Shown here in pieces: positions 1 through 10,399 of a DNA stretch of 64,000 bases. Position numbers and translations under genes: made by a program. The stretch's first letter is position 1, and each line of letters starts with the position of its first letter. The notes below the pieces were generated by a model that searched no databases, was not told the DNA's origin, and was given only the letters and a program-made list of their open reading frames with translations. This DNA is from Pelobates cultripes (lineage: Eukaryota; Chordata; Amphibia; Anura; Pelobatidae), in assembly GCA_933207985.1 (NCBI GenBank), contig OW240921.1:114454021-114518020 (forward strand), written 5' to 3'.

Positions 1-222
1 TTGTTAAGTTGCCTAATAATTATGCACAGTAATAGTCACCTGCACACACAGATATCCCCCTAACATAGCTATAACTAAAAACAAACTAAAAACTACTTCC
101 AAAAAATATTCAGCTTTGATATTAATGAGTTTTTTGGGTTCATTGAGAACATGGTTGTTGTTCAATAATAAAATTAATCCTCAAAAATACAACTTGCCTA
201 ATAATTCTGCACTCCCTGTAGT
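1..222. mobile_element. Terminal region of a Tc1/mariner-like DNA transposon (partial)
   Basis: The motif TTGCCTAATAATTNTGCAC occurs at 9-27 and again at 194-212 in the same orientation, about 186 bases apart. Paired direct repeats inside one end are the hallmark of the IR/DR group of Tc1-like elements, so this is read as one such end with the rest outside the window. The family assignment is inference; the duplicated motif is seen directly. Confidence 0.4.
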
Positions 223-249
223 TCTGCAGGATCCATGGCCCTGTCGTAA

Positions 250-869
250 TGTCACGACTGCTAATGTGGTCCAGCACGCAGAACTATGTAACATCTATAT
301 AGAATATAGAAAGAAACAGAAAGGATAGAACGTAAACTGGTCCTTAGAATAGCCGGACTAATACGTTAGAGACAGAAAATGGTCAAGGGAAAGCCGAGGT
401 CAAGGAAGCCATAAATACACAAATACCGTTAAACAAACCATGTCAGGGGAACCAGAAATCAGAATAGTCAGGAACAGCCAAGGTCAAAATACCGTAAATC
501 ACAATAATAGCAAAGATAAACGCACTCTCGGGAACCAGGTGGGGAAACCACGACAGAGTAAGGTACTGGGACGCTTTAGGGATTTATATATCCCTCTGTA
601 GACTGCAATTGGTCAGAGGGTGACCTCTGACCCCAGAACGTGCGTGTGCATTGGCATCGTGACATCACACGCACATTCGTATAACCCAGGGGTCGGAGCC
701 ATTGATGGCCGCGACCGCATGGTCAGTGCGATCTTTGTTTTGGGCAAACTGCCCAGAAGATCTGGAGGAGTGGTTCCCGGCTTGTTGCTGAGCAGGTAAA
801 CTCAGCTTGTCGGCGTGATCGTGCCAGTCGGGTGCGAACGCGCCATGAGGCGAGACGGGAACCGTGACA
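250..869. mobile_element. Possible solo LTR (Gypsy-like)
   Basis: The stretch begins with TGTCACGACTG and ends with ACCGTGACA, giving the TG...CA ends and short inverted termini of an LTR. It contains a TATA-like TTTATATATCC near 582. I see no matching target-site duplication, no coding sequence and no second copy, so it could equally be another repeat or unique DNA. Confidence 0.25.
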
Positions 870-1464
870 GGATCTTGAAGTCCTACAGGATCTTAGCCCT
901 ATCATTCTCAACTACCCATTGTGGCATCTCTCATCTGGACTTAGGCAGGTCCAATCAATATTCTGTGCAGATGTTTCGGTTTACTATCCCAGCAACTTGG
1001 TTGTGTCTCTCCGCGTATACTGTTCCTGCTAACATCTTGCATCTGGCTACTGGGTGCTGAACTGTCTCAGGGGTCTCTTTTCACAGTCTGCAGCTTAGGT
1101 CTTGCCTAGTGTGGACTTTAGCTTCTATTGATCTGGTGCTGAGTGCCTGTTCCTGTGTTGCTAGGATTAGTGCCTCAATGCTGTCTTTCAGTCCTGCCTT
1201 TTCCAATCAATGGTAGGCATTTGTCATGTGATTTTTTTTTCATGCTTCTTCTGTCTTTTTCTCTCATTGGGTTACTTTTTCTCACCAAACGTCAAGAAAA
1301 AACTCCTATCAGCAAAAGATATTGATAATATTATATTATAACTATATTGTGCAGCACATAACCATAGCCCATTATCGCTCTCTTTCCATTTGTCTGATTT
1401 ACTTTCAAGTCAGATTTTAGGCACCGAAACTCTGTAGAGCCGAACTACATAGTGTCACATTTAA
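870..1464. other. No gene recognised
   Basis: Moderately GC-rich sequence grading into AT-rich sequence. Only short frames without recognisable motifs are present. Nothing further can be supported. Confidence 0.5.
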
Positions 1465-1575
1465 TTGCCTAAAAATATTCTATTTTTGCTAAAAAAAAAT
1501 ATGAGTGAACAGAATTTTAATGCTGTACTCAAGTCTACAATACATATCAACTTATCAAAGAACAATGATTCCGGG

Positions 1576-1714
1576 ATAGATCCAAGCTTTTGCAAACACT
1601 ATCACGATGAACAGATTGATGCAAAAAGTCTATATAAAACTTATGTAAATCCCCCAAAAAGTATATTAATTAGATTTTTTTTTTAAATCCTCTCAAGGAA
1701 ATTCCTAAAATTAG
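1576..1714 (+). pseudogene. Relic A of NNMT/INMT-like exon 1
   Basis: Reading from 1576 gives IDPSFCKHYHDEQIDAKSLY, which matches the start of the intact minus-strand methyltransferase exon (MDRSSYKHYHLDPIDTRKFF). The start codon is ATA instead of ATG. The frame then runs into a T-tract with a stop. The position equivalent to the splice donor reads AG|GC instead of AG|GT. Similarity to relic B (5364-5516) continues upstream and for about 110 bases downstream, including GAGCCATAT and TAATGGGGTAA. The two are therefore copies of one duplicated genomic segment, not retrocopies. No exon 2 or 3 is visible on this strand nearby. The exon assignment is by pattern matching and is fairly secure because the KHYH...IDAK/IDTR block is shared. 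Confidence 0.6.
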
Positions 1715-1839
1715 GCATGGGTTTTAATGTATTATTTCTAAATTAAAAGCAGATACTGTCTAACAACATGAGCCATATGTATCATGGGAAAACATGTAAT
1801 GGGGTAATGTCACAATTTACCATATTCACTTGAATCTAA

Positions 1840-2880
1840 TGCGCACCATTCTTAACCAAATAAATTTGAATGTGCATGTCATGATTATAAGATCGGCGAT
1901 TCCCTCTATGCCACTTCCCGGTTTTGCTGATCGCTAAGCTCCGCCCCAGCATCTGACGGCAGACACCTCCATGATTTGTTGAAGCCACAGCAGCTTTGAA
2001 ATCTCTCAGTTATTTTGTTTCCTAGAGCAATTCAAAACTGCCGTCTGAGCCCCCTCTTACTGAAACTCTGTGTACCAAACTCTGCCTACTTGAACAACAT
2101 TGTTGCCTTCAATTGTTCTGACCTCAGCTTCTACAACTGACCTTGCAAACTCTCTCCTGCTCAGCATTCATTTTGCAACTATCCAGCATACATCTTTGAA
2201 CCTGTCCCACTGTTTATCCAAACAAGCCAGCAGACCCTTCTTACTCCAATTTCTGCTTAACCATTTCAAACTCTTCAAAGGGCTAACAACCTTTTGCATG
2301 CTGCATACCTTCTCTGTTGATTCTTATGTCTTAACTTCTGAGAATCCAACAAAGAGAGTATTGGTTAATTGTTCCTTGGAAAGTACTGCTGTAAGTCTGA
2401 ACCAATTACTATTAATTGTACCTAACTAATTATTAAATCTATTCTGTTGGACATTATTATATGAAACCTCTAACTAAATTGCTGAAATCCTTATCTTGAA
2501 CTTGGACTTTATTTATTTTAACATTCTCATATAATTACTGGAACTAAGGAATGTTTTACTTTCAAATCTATATCTCGTTAAATTCATACATTGGCAATAA
2601 TTGACTATTGCTAATCAAGTTCATAACTAATAATCGATTTGCCTAATTTAATTCAAAATAAGTGTCTCTAGGAAAATCATCTCAATTATTTTTCTCTTAA
2701 AGAGACATAATTATTTAAAAATATTTCTGCTATCGAGTTTCTTTAAAAATAAAAACTTAACAGAACCTAATAGCGCATTAGATTTGATGGTGCAATAGAT
2801 TCTGAGTAAAGGTTGCAGGAATGAAATTCACTTGACAAAATTCATCATCAATGAATATGCTATGGTATTACCAATTGCCT
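1840..2880. other. No gene recognised
   Basis: AT-rich sequence. The 109-residue frame at 2100-2429 is low in complexity (Leu/Ser/Thr-rich) and has no family motif, so it is not called as a gene. Confidence 0.5.
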
Positions 2881-2944
2881 TACCAATTACCAATAGGAAA
2901 TCAAACCTTGTGCAATCAAAAACTTTTTCCTAGCGATGACTCTT

Positions 2945-3365
2945 ACCTGTAACAAGGAAAGGTTAAAGGAACTTAACATGTATAGCTTGGCGGAAAGATG
3001 AGACAGGGGGGATATGATAGAAACATTTAAATACATAAAGGGAATCAACACAGTAAAGGAGGAGACTATATTTAAAAGAAGAAAAACTACCACAACAAGA
3101 GGACATAGTCTTAAATTAGAGGGGCAAATGTTTAAAAATAATATCCGGAAGCATTCCTTTACTGAGAGGGTAGTGGATGCATAGAGCAGCCTTCCAGCTG
3201 AAGTGGTAGAGGTTAACACAGTAAAGGAGTTTAAGCATGCGTGGGATATGCATAAGGCTATCCTAACTATAAGATAAGGCCAGGGACTAATGAAAGTATT
3301 TAGAAAATTGGGCAGAATAGATGGGCTGAATGGTTCTTATCTACCGTCACATTCTATGTTTCTGT
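2945..3365 (+). mobile_element. CR1-type LINE 3' end (ORF2 C-terminus and tail)
   Basis: The plus strand encodes RGDMIETFKYIKGINTVK, then TRGHSLKL, then FTERVVDA-stop-SSLPAEVVE. This order is diagnostic of the C-terminal end of CR1-clade LINE ORF2 proteins. It is followed by the conserved tail GGGCAGAATAGATGGGCTGAATGG. It is 5' truncated as usual for LINEs, carries an in-frame stop where Trp is expected, and is non-functional. A related tail lies inverted at 13895-14105. Confidence 0.75.
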
Positions 3366-3740
3366 TTTTATTTAACAGTAAAAAGAAAAATCTGAGAAAA
3401 ATCTTAGACAGTTGAAGAATCAGTAAAAACTCTTCAGAATAAATCCAAGCACACACTTTGAAGCAGCACTTAGAGGCAGCAACCAAGCTAAATAAGCCAA
3501 TAATTGTTAAATAACAATATTCCAATGTACGCATGTATTGTTTTATACCTAAGGTAATCAATAGTAAAATCATCAGGAAAAAAGGTGCAAAAAATCAGTA
3601 AGAGAAATAAAAAGTGGCAGAAAGATGGATTATTCTAGCACATTACAAAAAAGAGAAACAAATTATGGGCAAAGGTGGAGTGTAATTTGACATATAAATA
3701 ACAAATTTTTAATAGCTAAAATTTTGTTGCAGGTACATAT
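3366..3740. other. No gene recognised
   Basis: AT-rich DNA between a CR1 tail and a mariner relic, with no motif I recognise. Confidence 0.5.
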
Positions 3741-3752
3741 TATAGCTGAGTC

Positions 3753-4240
3753 TTGGGAGATTCATCATGGGTAAATTCACAAAGGAACCATAAATTAGCC
3801 AAAGAAAACAATGATTTTATTCATCTACTCATCATGTTTGACGAAGCTTATTTTCATTTCAATTGCTTTGTCAATAAGCAAACCAGTCATTTCCGGGATA
3901 AAGAAAACCCATTGATCAGTTATCAGCACCAGTTGCACTCTACCAAATGCACCATCTGGTAAGGGTTGACCTTCGCAGGAAGATTTTGTGCAAAAATTCA
4001 AGCTCTACAGCCTCAAACATTATCTAATGTTTTGAACAATGCAACTAAAAGAGCCAGACTTTGCGAGGTGGCAAATGGAGCTCATTGAAAAGATGTTATC
4101 TTCAGTACCTAGTCAAATAAGCATTCATTGTTTGTAATATCATTGAAATTGGTTCATTAATAAAAAAAACTGTTGACTCCTCAAACCCTACTTTGAATTT
4201 TGTCCCACCTTGTAAAACAATGGAACATTCACAAAAAGTA
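3753..4240 (+). pseudogene. Mariner-like transposase relic
   Basis: The frame from about 3753 reads FDEAYFHFNCFVNKQTSHF, then DKENP, then LHSTKCTIW. This follows the block D-E-A-x-F-x-x-x-G-x-V-N-K-Q...ENP...LH-x-x-K-x-T-V-W found in mariner-superfamily transposases around the first catalytic aspartate. A second block, NNATKRARLCEVANGAHLKR, resembles the region near the C-terminus, and it is reached without the middle catalytic segment. The copy is therefore internally deleted and interrupted by stops. The precise family is uncertain. Confidence 0.55.
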
Positions 4241-4428
4241 GGAAAAACATAAAAGCAAATGCAAGTTGTATACATAACGCCTCTAATAATCAGAAGTCTA
4301 ATCAAATTCACTTTACAAGTCTCTGGGAAGAAGATTGAGTATTTCATTACAATTGTGTTCTAATACACCCCTAACCTGCAAAAGAATAATGTTCTTATAA
4401 CATGAGGTGAATATATTATAATGTAAAT

Positions 4429-5004
4429 TAAAGGATCACTATAGGGTCAGGAACACAAACATGTATTCCTGACCCTATAGTGTTAAAACCACCATCTAGT
4501 CCCCATTGGCCCCTTGAGCCTCCATAAATATAGCACAATCTTATTGTATTCAAGCCAGAAGCTGTAACTCTGCATGCTATTTGATTTAGAAAAACAAGCA
4601 GTCTGCTGACATCATAACAATGCTTCCTCATAGGATTGGCTGAGAGTGACAAAGAGGCCAATCAGGGGCAGAGCCAGCATGATTCAAACACAGCCCTGGC
4701 CAATCAGCATCTTCTTATAGAGATGAATTGAATCAATGAATCTCTATGAGGAGAGTTCAGTGTATGCATGCAGAGGGAGGAGATACTGAATGTTTGGATG
4801 CATTTTAGACATCCATGACCCAGGAAGGCTCTCTAACAGCCATCTAAGGAGTGGCCAGTGAAGTTATCACTAGGCTGTAATGTAAACACTGGATTGTCTC
4901 TGAAAAGACAGTGTTTTCAGCAAAAAGCCTGAAGGTAATGATTCTACTCGCCAGAACAAATCCAATAAGCTGTAGTTGTTCTGGTGACTATAGTGTTCCT
5001 GTAA
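4429..5004. mobile_element. T2/Kolobok-type MITE (TTAA family)
   Basis: The element starts TTAAAGGATCACTATAGG and ends CTATAGTGTTCCTGTAA, so the termini are inverted repeats. A second inverted copy of the terminal sequence (CCTGACCCTATAGTG at 4470-4484) forms a hairpin with the start. TTAA target sites and AAAGG ends are characteristic of the T2 MITEs of frogs. The right TTAA has decayed to GTAA. It has no coding capacity. Confidence 0.65.
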
Positions 5005-5363
5005 TATGTCCTTAAGACATCTAGATTAAAAAACAAATACTACAAATGGAGAACAACAAGAATCATATGGGGATGGCAATTTATAAAGATCAACAACATT
5101 TCATTTGTATAAACTGCTAGTATCAATGTTAGAGTTTAATCCCATGACTGTGTAAGCATATGATATTATAATATGAGCTGCTATAGATAGATATAAATAT
5201 TAACCACATATGCAAAATCCAATACAATAGGAAATGTGCTCTCAGACTTCACACAAATGTTTAGTTTTGATTCCATCAAAATTGTCCTCACCGTTTCAGT
5301 TTCTAATTAGCAACTTTCCCCTACACAATATAAACATTATAATCAAAGAATTATAACGCCAGG

Positions 5364-5516
5364 ATGGATCCAATGCCTGGCAAATGCTATTATGATCATG
5401 ATCACATTGATGCAAAGGTTATATATAACAATTTGTAGGTCCCAATGCTTTAAAAAAGTATATTGATGAGGCTGTAACATTTCCTCTGCAAGCAGTTTAC
5501 AGAGACCTAAAATCAG
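5364..5516 (+). pseudogene. Relic B of NNMT/INMT-like exon 1
   Basis: An ATG at 5364 opens MDPMPGKCYYDHDHIDAKVI, collinear with the first exon of the intact gene. A TAG stops it at about codon 25. After a shift of frame the rest matches again (KYIDEAVTFPLQAVYRDLKS against DEIVKYPMEILHKEFKS). It ends at AAATCAG|GTATGT, the same exon-intron junction as in the intact gene. The length is 153 bases against 151, which accounts for the frame disruption. Its splice donor is intact while its coding sequence is dead. No downstream exons were found before the inverted-repeat block at 5862. It was produced by segmental duplication together with relic A. Confidence 0.65.
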
Positions 5517-5861
5517 GTATGTTTTTATTTATTATTTCTTATTTAAATACCAGTTTAATCCCACGAGCCATATTCTTGTGGAAAACAATAACAAGTAATG
5601 GGGTAAAATGATAAATATGTCATAATTCGATTGTGATTTCTACAAATGCAATACTTTGTCTAAATATGCCATTTGTTGCCATGGTGAACACACATTAATA
5701 TCTAATATAATTGTTATACCTATAACAGCTATAACAGGCACTGATGACAGCATGTAAAAAGTAAAGACATTATTTACTAGCAATGCAATAGAAAATGGCA
5801 TGTGAAGATTTGCCAAAACAATCAAATGGTACATATAGTTGACCATTTTCTTTTAATGGTT

Positions 5862-6004
5862 AAAACTAGGAAAAGATGAAATGAAATTCATATTTAATTT
5901 TAAAACATTATCCCCATACGGTCTTAATTCTGACTTTGAAGTCTGTAATTTAAAATAAATCCTCTTCATTCCCCCTCCTGTAGTGTGCACCCTAAAGCAC
6001 AAGC
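5862..6004 (+). repeat. Left arm of a 144-bp inverted repeat
   Basis: This arm (AAAACTAGGAAAAG ... GCACCCTAAAGCACAAGCA) is nearly identical to the reverse complement of 8585-8728, about 2.6 kb away. Sequence outside both arms does not match, so the arms are discrete. They could be the long terminal inverted repeats of an unrecognised DNA transposon or an inverted duplication. Confidence 0.8.
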
Positions 6005-6051
6005 ACACACCGCGTGTATATGTATGTATGTATGTATATATATATATACAC

Positions 6052-6088
<37 letters not shown>

Positions 6089-6640
6089 TACATACACTGC
6101 TGTGTGTGTGTGTGTGTGTGTGTGCTGTGTGAGGGTGCTATTAGCGTGATGTGTGTGTGATGGTGCTAGTAGTGTGCAATGTGGGTGAGGGTGTTTGTGT
6201 GTGTGTGTTTGTGAGGGTGCTGTTAGTGTACTGTGTGTGAGGGTGCTGTTTGTGTGCTGTGTGTGAGGGTAATGGTAGTGTGCTGTGTGTATGTTTGTTA
6301 GGGCCCTGTTAGTGTGCTGTGTGAAGGTGATGTGTGTGTGCCATGTGTGGGTGTCGTGTGCTGTGTGAGGGTGTTGTGTGTGTGTAAGGGTGCTGTTTGT
6401 GTGCTGTGTGTGGGTATTGTGTGTTTGTGAGTGTGCTGTTTGTGTGCTGTGTGTGTGAGTGTGCTGTTTGTGTGTTTGTGAGGGTGCTGTTAGTGTGCTG
6501 TTAGTGTGCTGTGTGTGAGGATGCTGTTAGTGTACTGTGTGTGTGAGGGTGCTGTGTGTGTGAGGTGTGTGTGAGGGTGCTGTTTGTGTGTGGGTGCTGT
6601 GTGTGTGAGGGTACTGTGTGTGGGTGCTGTGTGTGATTTG
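6005..6640. repeat. GT-rich microsatellite and minisatellite
   Basis: It starts with (TG)n and (TA)n tracts, then degenerate units of roughly 20-30 bases such as GTGTGCTGTGTGTGAGGGTG. The CA-rich array inside the hAT element at 41560-42460 is the same kind of sequence in the opposite orientation. This suggests that both belong to one transposon family. Confidence 0.8.
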
Positions 6641-7175
6641 TGGGGGTGGAGATGGGGGCAGATTAGTTAATAAATATCCCCCTCCCGTCTTACCTTTTGT
6701 AGGGAGGGGGGACCGTGCTGCAACCTTCCCTGGTGGTCCAGAGGAGGTGGGGGTAGATTACTTAATATCCCACCTCCCTTCTTACCTTATGTAGGGAGGG
6801 GGGATCCTTGTGGCTGCTGCCATCCCAGGTGGTCCAGTGGAGAGTGAACTCTACCCTGTGGGGCTAGAGATCACTCTTGCGAGATCTGAGCATTGCCGCG
6901 GCAACGCTCAGATCTCGCAAGAGAAACCCGGCGGAGCTGCTGGTTTTAGCTCCCCGGGACCTCTCCTGCCTCCCTCCCTGCAGCTGTGAGCCGGTGAGGG
7001 AGATCTTTGATCTCCCCACCAGCTCATGGAGGCTTAGAGCAGAGCCGGCGCTCGGATAGCGCCGGCTCTTCATGAGCTGGCAGGGGACTGAGATCTCCCC
7101 TGCCGGTCTCACTCCTTTGGCGGGCTGAGGGATTAGGGTGTGCCCAGGCACACCTGACACACCCCATGTGCATGT
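6640..7175 (-). mobile_element. Truncated hAT-family copy (relative of the 41-43.5 kb element)
   Basis: It shares, in inverted orientation, blocks with 41040-41460. These include the hairpin around GTTGCCGYGGCAACGCTCAGA, the GAGATCTTTGATCTCC palindrome, the AGCGCYGGCYCT block and AGTTCACTCT. The hAT termini themselves are missing here. The copy sits between the 144-bp inverted arms. Confidence 0.6.
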
Positions 7176-7194
7176 CTATGGTGTAGAGTACTCC

Positions 7195-7866
7195 AGAGTC
7201 TTGCAACTGTGCATAAACCTTCTGTTCGGCCACCACTAACCAATGCTCACAAGCAGAAACGGCTGCATTGGGCAAAAAAATACATGAAGACTAATTTTCA
7301 AACAGTCCTGTTCACTGATGAGTGCCGTGCAAACCTGGATAGAGTAGTGGATGGTTCGCAGATGGCCACCCTGTTCCAACAAGGCTGCGACGTCAGCAAG
7401 GCGATGGTGGTTTCATGTTTTGGGCCAGAATCATGGGAAGAGAGCTGGTCGGCCCCTTTAGGGTCCCTGAAGGTGTAAAGATGACCTCTGCAAAGTATGT
7501 GGAGTTTCTGACTGACCATTTTCTTCCCTGGTACAGAAGGAAGAATTATGCTGTCAGTAATAAAATCATCTTCATGCATGACAATGCACCATCTCATGCT
7601 GCAAAGAATACCTCTGCATCAATGGCTGCTATGGGGTTAAAAGGAAAGAAAGTCATGGTGTGGCCTCCATCTTCCCCTGATCTCAAACCTATTGAGAAAC
7701 TTTGGAGCATCCTCAAGCAAAAGATCTATGAGGGTGGGAGGCAGTTTACATCCAAACAGCAGCACTGGGAGGCTATTCTGACATCTTGCAAACAAATTCA
7801 AGCAGAAACTGTCCAAAAACTCACAAGTTCAATGGATTCAAGACTTGTGAAGCTGCTATTAAATAA
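7195..7866 (+). pseudogene. Tc1-type transposase, 5' truncated and frameshifted
   Basis: The catalytic core of a Tc1/mariner DDE transposase is visible. The first catalytic region is VLFTDECRANLD, the second is IIFMHDNAPSHAAK, and the third block is WPPSSPDLKPIEKLWSILKQ, where a glutamate normally follows the D-x-N-P-I-E motif. The product would cut and paste its own element in the nucleus. The two halves lie in different frames, with the shift near 7410-7440. The N-terminal paired-type helix-turn-helix domain is absent. No terminal repeats flank it; T2-like and hAT-like fragments abut it directly. It is non-functional. Confidence 0.8.
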
Positions 7867-7867
7867 G

Positions 7868-8200
7868 GGGTCCTCGGCGCTGGGGACTCTCCATCTCCTT
7901 CGGTCGTCATCGGCTGAATGCGCATGCGCGGCAAGAGCTGCGCGCGCATTCAGCCAGTCCACAGGAAAGCATTCTCAATGCTTTCCTATGGACGCTGGCG
8001 TCTTGTCACTGTGAAAATCACAGTGAGAAGCGCGGAAGCGCCTCTAGCGGCTGTCAATGAGACAGCCACTAGAGGCTGGATTAACCCATATGTAAACATA
8101 GCAGTTTCTCTGAAACTGCTATGTTTACAGCAGGCAGGGTTAAACCTAGATGGACCTGGCACCCAGACCACTTCATTAAGCGGTCTGGGATTCAAGATAT
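7868..8200. mobile_element. T2-like MITE fragment
   Basis: This is closely similar to the MITE at 39862-40222. Both carry AAAGCATT...AATGCTTTCCTATGGACG, the hairpin CTAGCGGCTGTCAATGAGACAGCCACTAGAG and the hairpin CATAGCAGTTTCTCTGAAACTGCTATG. Its TTAA end has been lost. Confidence 0.65.
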
Positions 8201-8584
8201 AAATGCATATATGCAGTTATTCAATAAACCATGTGTATTATTCCATTTTCAAGCTGGTGTCACTAGAAAAATCACACCTGCAAACTATACAAAAAGAAAC
8301 CTGAATTGCTAAACATTCATTTTATTTTACAACTCCTAAATGCTCATCATGGTCATTCATTTCTTCCCTAGTGGACTATTAATTTATATTTTAGGTCAAA
8401 ATAGCTGCGGTGAAAAGAGAGTTGAATTGGAGTCTAAAAATTGCATTTCTCTTGCTACATTTTAACATTTCCATGTTCAGTGAATAGGACTACTGATTTT
8501 CAAAAATTAAAGTAATGTTGAAACTATTATAGTGTAAACAGATTATATGTCTACCCATGATTATGTGTGTTTTAGCTTTATGTC

Positions 8585-8728
8585 TGCTTGTGCTTTAGGG
8601 TGCACACTACAGGAGGGGGAATGAAGAGGATTTATTTAAAATTACAGACTTCAAAGTCAGAATTAAGACCGTATGGGGATAATGTTTTAAAATTAAATAT
8701 GAATTTCATTTCTTCTTTTCCTAGTTTT
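8585..8728 (-). repeat. Right arm of the 144-bp inverted repeat
   Basis: This is the reverse complement of 5862-6004 with only a few differences. Together the arms enclose about 2.6 kb made of unrelated repeat pieces. Confidence 0.8.
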
Positions 8729-8781
8729 TCAATATAATCCCATCCTCTCTAGTCTCTTTTAACTTCTTTATAGCACAGAAG

Positions 8782-8856
8782 AAAAGGCCTTCTGGATTCT
8801 GATTGTGTTCCGCTACACTTTTAGCAAGCACACAATCAGAATCCAGAAGGCCTTTT
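8782..8856. repeat. Perfect 27-bp hairpin
   Basis: The arm AAAAGGCCTTCTGGATTCTG... (8782-8808) is exactly complementary to 8830-8856, separated by a 21-base loop. The size and perfection would suit a miniature transposon or a miRNA-like precursor. Nothing in the sequence shows that it is transcribed. Confidence 0.8.
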
Positions 8857-8935
8857 CAGAAGTAACAGAGAAAGGAGGGAAAAAAACTAAAATGTAACAG
8901 ATTTAAAAGGAACACTACACACAGGACAGAAAGCC

Positions 8936-8978
8936 AGCAACTGAGGGAGCCTCTTGGAGAGGCGAAACACGTTTTGCT
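8936..8978 (+). ncRNA. Hammerhead ribozyme relic (type I-like)
   Basis: The order of parts is that of a hammerhead. Stem I is AGCAA/TTGCT (perfect). The core is CTGAGGGA (CUGANGA with one extra G). Stem II is GCCTC/GAGGC with loop TTGGA. The GAAA box follows, then a minimal stem III ACA/CGT, with T at the cleavage position. Penelope-like elements are known to carry such minimal-stem-III hammerheads. The inserted G in the core probably inactivates it. Confidence 0.5.
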
Positions 8979-8984
8979 ACATTT

Positions 8985-10260
8985 TAAAGGACTTAGTACA
9001 GACTGTAAGGTTTTTAATTTATTTGATTTATATTTCACTGTGCACTTTATTGAAAAAAGCACTTTTTGTTACCTCTACTGCATACCTGTGACTGCAATCA
9101 AAGGAGGATCTTTTACATACAGAGGAGGGAGTGGGACCTCATATCCCACAAAGCTGAAAATCTGAGCCTAATACTTATTGGCTCCTTACTTGTGAGTGTA
9201 AATTTATCAGAAATTTGGCACTTTATCTACAAGTTCAAACGATATTGCACTATTATTTGTCTTTTATGTTTTTTTATAGGAATTTTACCTAACAGAAAGA
9301 TTTGTTCCTGTATGTGCATGTAAGATACTCCGTCTAATATATATTTGTATTAAATAATATGTCTGGGAATGTTCCAAATTAGTTTACTCACAAGATATAG
9401 AGCTATGACCAGGCTCCTAGGTGCCTCCTTCTCGAGCTGACACAATTGCCAGACAAAGAGAAAGAAACTTCACAATACGATTTGGAAAAGTGGATAATAT
9501 ATTATTAAACAAATATTAAAAAAAACAAAAACAGAGGGCTAATACGCACTTGAAGAAGGCTACTGCATGGAAATACGTCTTTACTGTATGCATGGGGGAA
9601 TTTGGACAGCGGTATCTATATGCAAAGTGTTCACTCCATTGTGATTGCTTTTTACCATTTATATGGACCATAGCTCATGCCCCATCATCTCATGCATCAT
9701 CCCCTGGTATATAATTGCTTTCTGTTTCCTTTTATTTTATATATTTTTGATAAAATATCATCCACTTTTATACATCCTATTGTAAAATTCAGACAGGGTA
9801 CCTTATGTGTGCCACAACCTGTGCCACAACCTGGAGACGTTCTTGCCAAAGTCCCTCTCTTCTCTCCAGCAATTTGCACACCGGCCGCGATAGCCCAGCC
9901 CCTTTTTATGATGCGGCGCATGTGCGCCAATGTCATGATGCTAGCAATGTCACGGCCAACCAAAACTTTCAAGTTTGAACATTTGGGGGGGCGTGGCTAC
10001 AAATTTACAGAGCACACTGTAAAAGGAGGTCCCAGGACATAATTTTTTGCCCTGGTGTGGTTCTGTATAGTCCCAATAGCTCATTATTACTTTGTATGTT
10101 TCTTGGTTCTGACTTTGGCTATGTTTGACTCTTCTACCTTCTATAATGCTTTGACTCAACTTTCGTACTCGCGCTGGTCCGGTACACATTATTATTCTAC
10201 TACACACTGCATGTTGGATCCCTATATATTTCTGACAGTTCTTTCTTCTTTGATTGGCAT
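8985..10260. other. No gene recognised
   Basis: AT-rich DNA with repeat-like pieces. The frame at 9677-10042 and its antisense partner have no family motifs. The GC-rich block near 9880-9960 and the text around 10050-10200 resemble repeat DNA, but I cannot name a family. Confidence 0.4.
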
Positions 10261-10399
10261 TTGAGACATCCAGAGAAAAGGGCAACTTTGAGTGCTTTAC
10301 ATAGAGCTTGGTGGACTAATTTATGCTTCCCTCTACAATTAAAAAAAATTGCCCCAATACACACCAGCCGTTGCAAGCTGAGATATCAAATTTCCTCCA

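Noticed and set aside
9540..9580. Possible hammerhead (TTGAAGAAGGC...GGAAATACGTC)
   Set aside because: Core and GAAA box are broken and stems do not pair convincingly.
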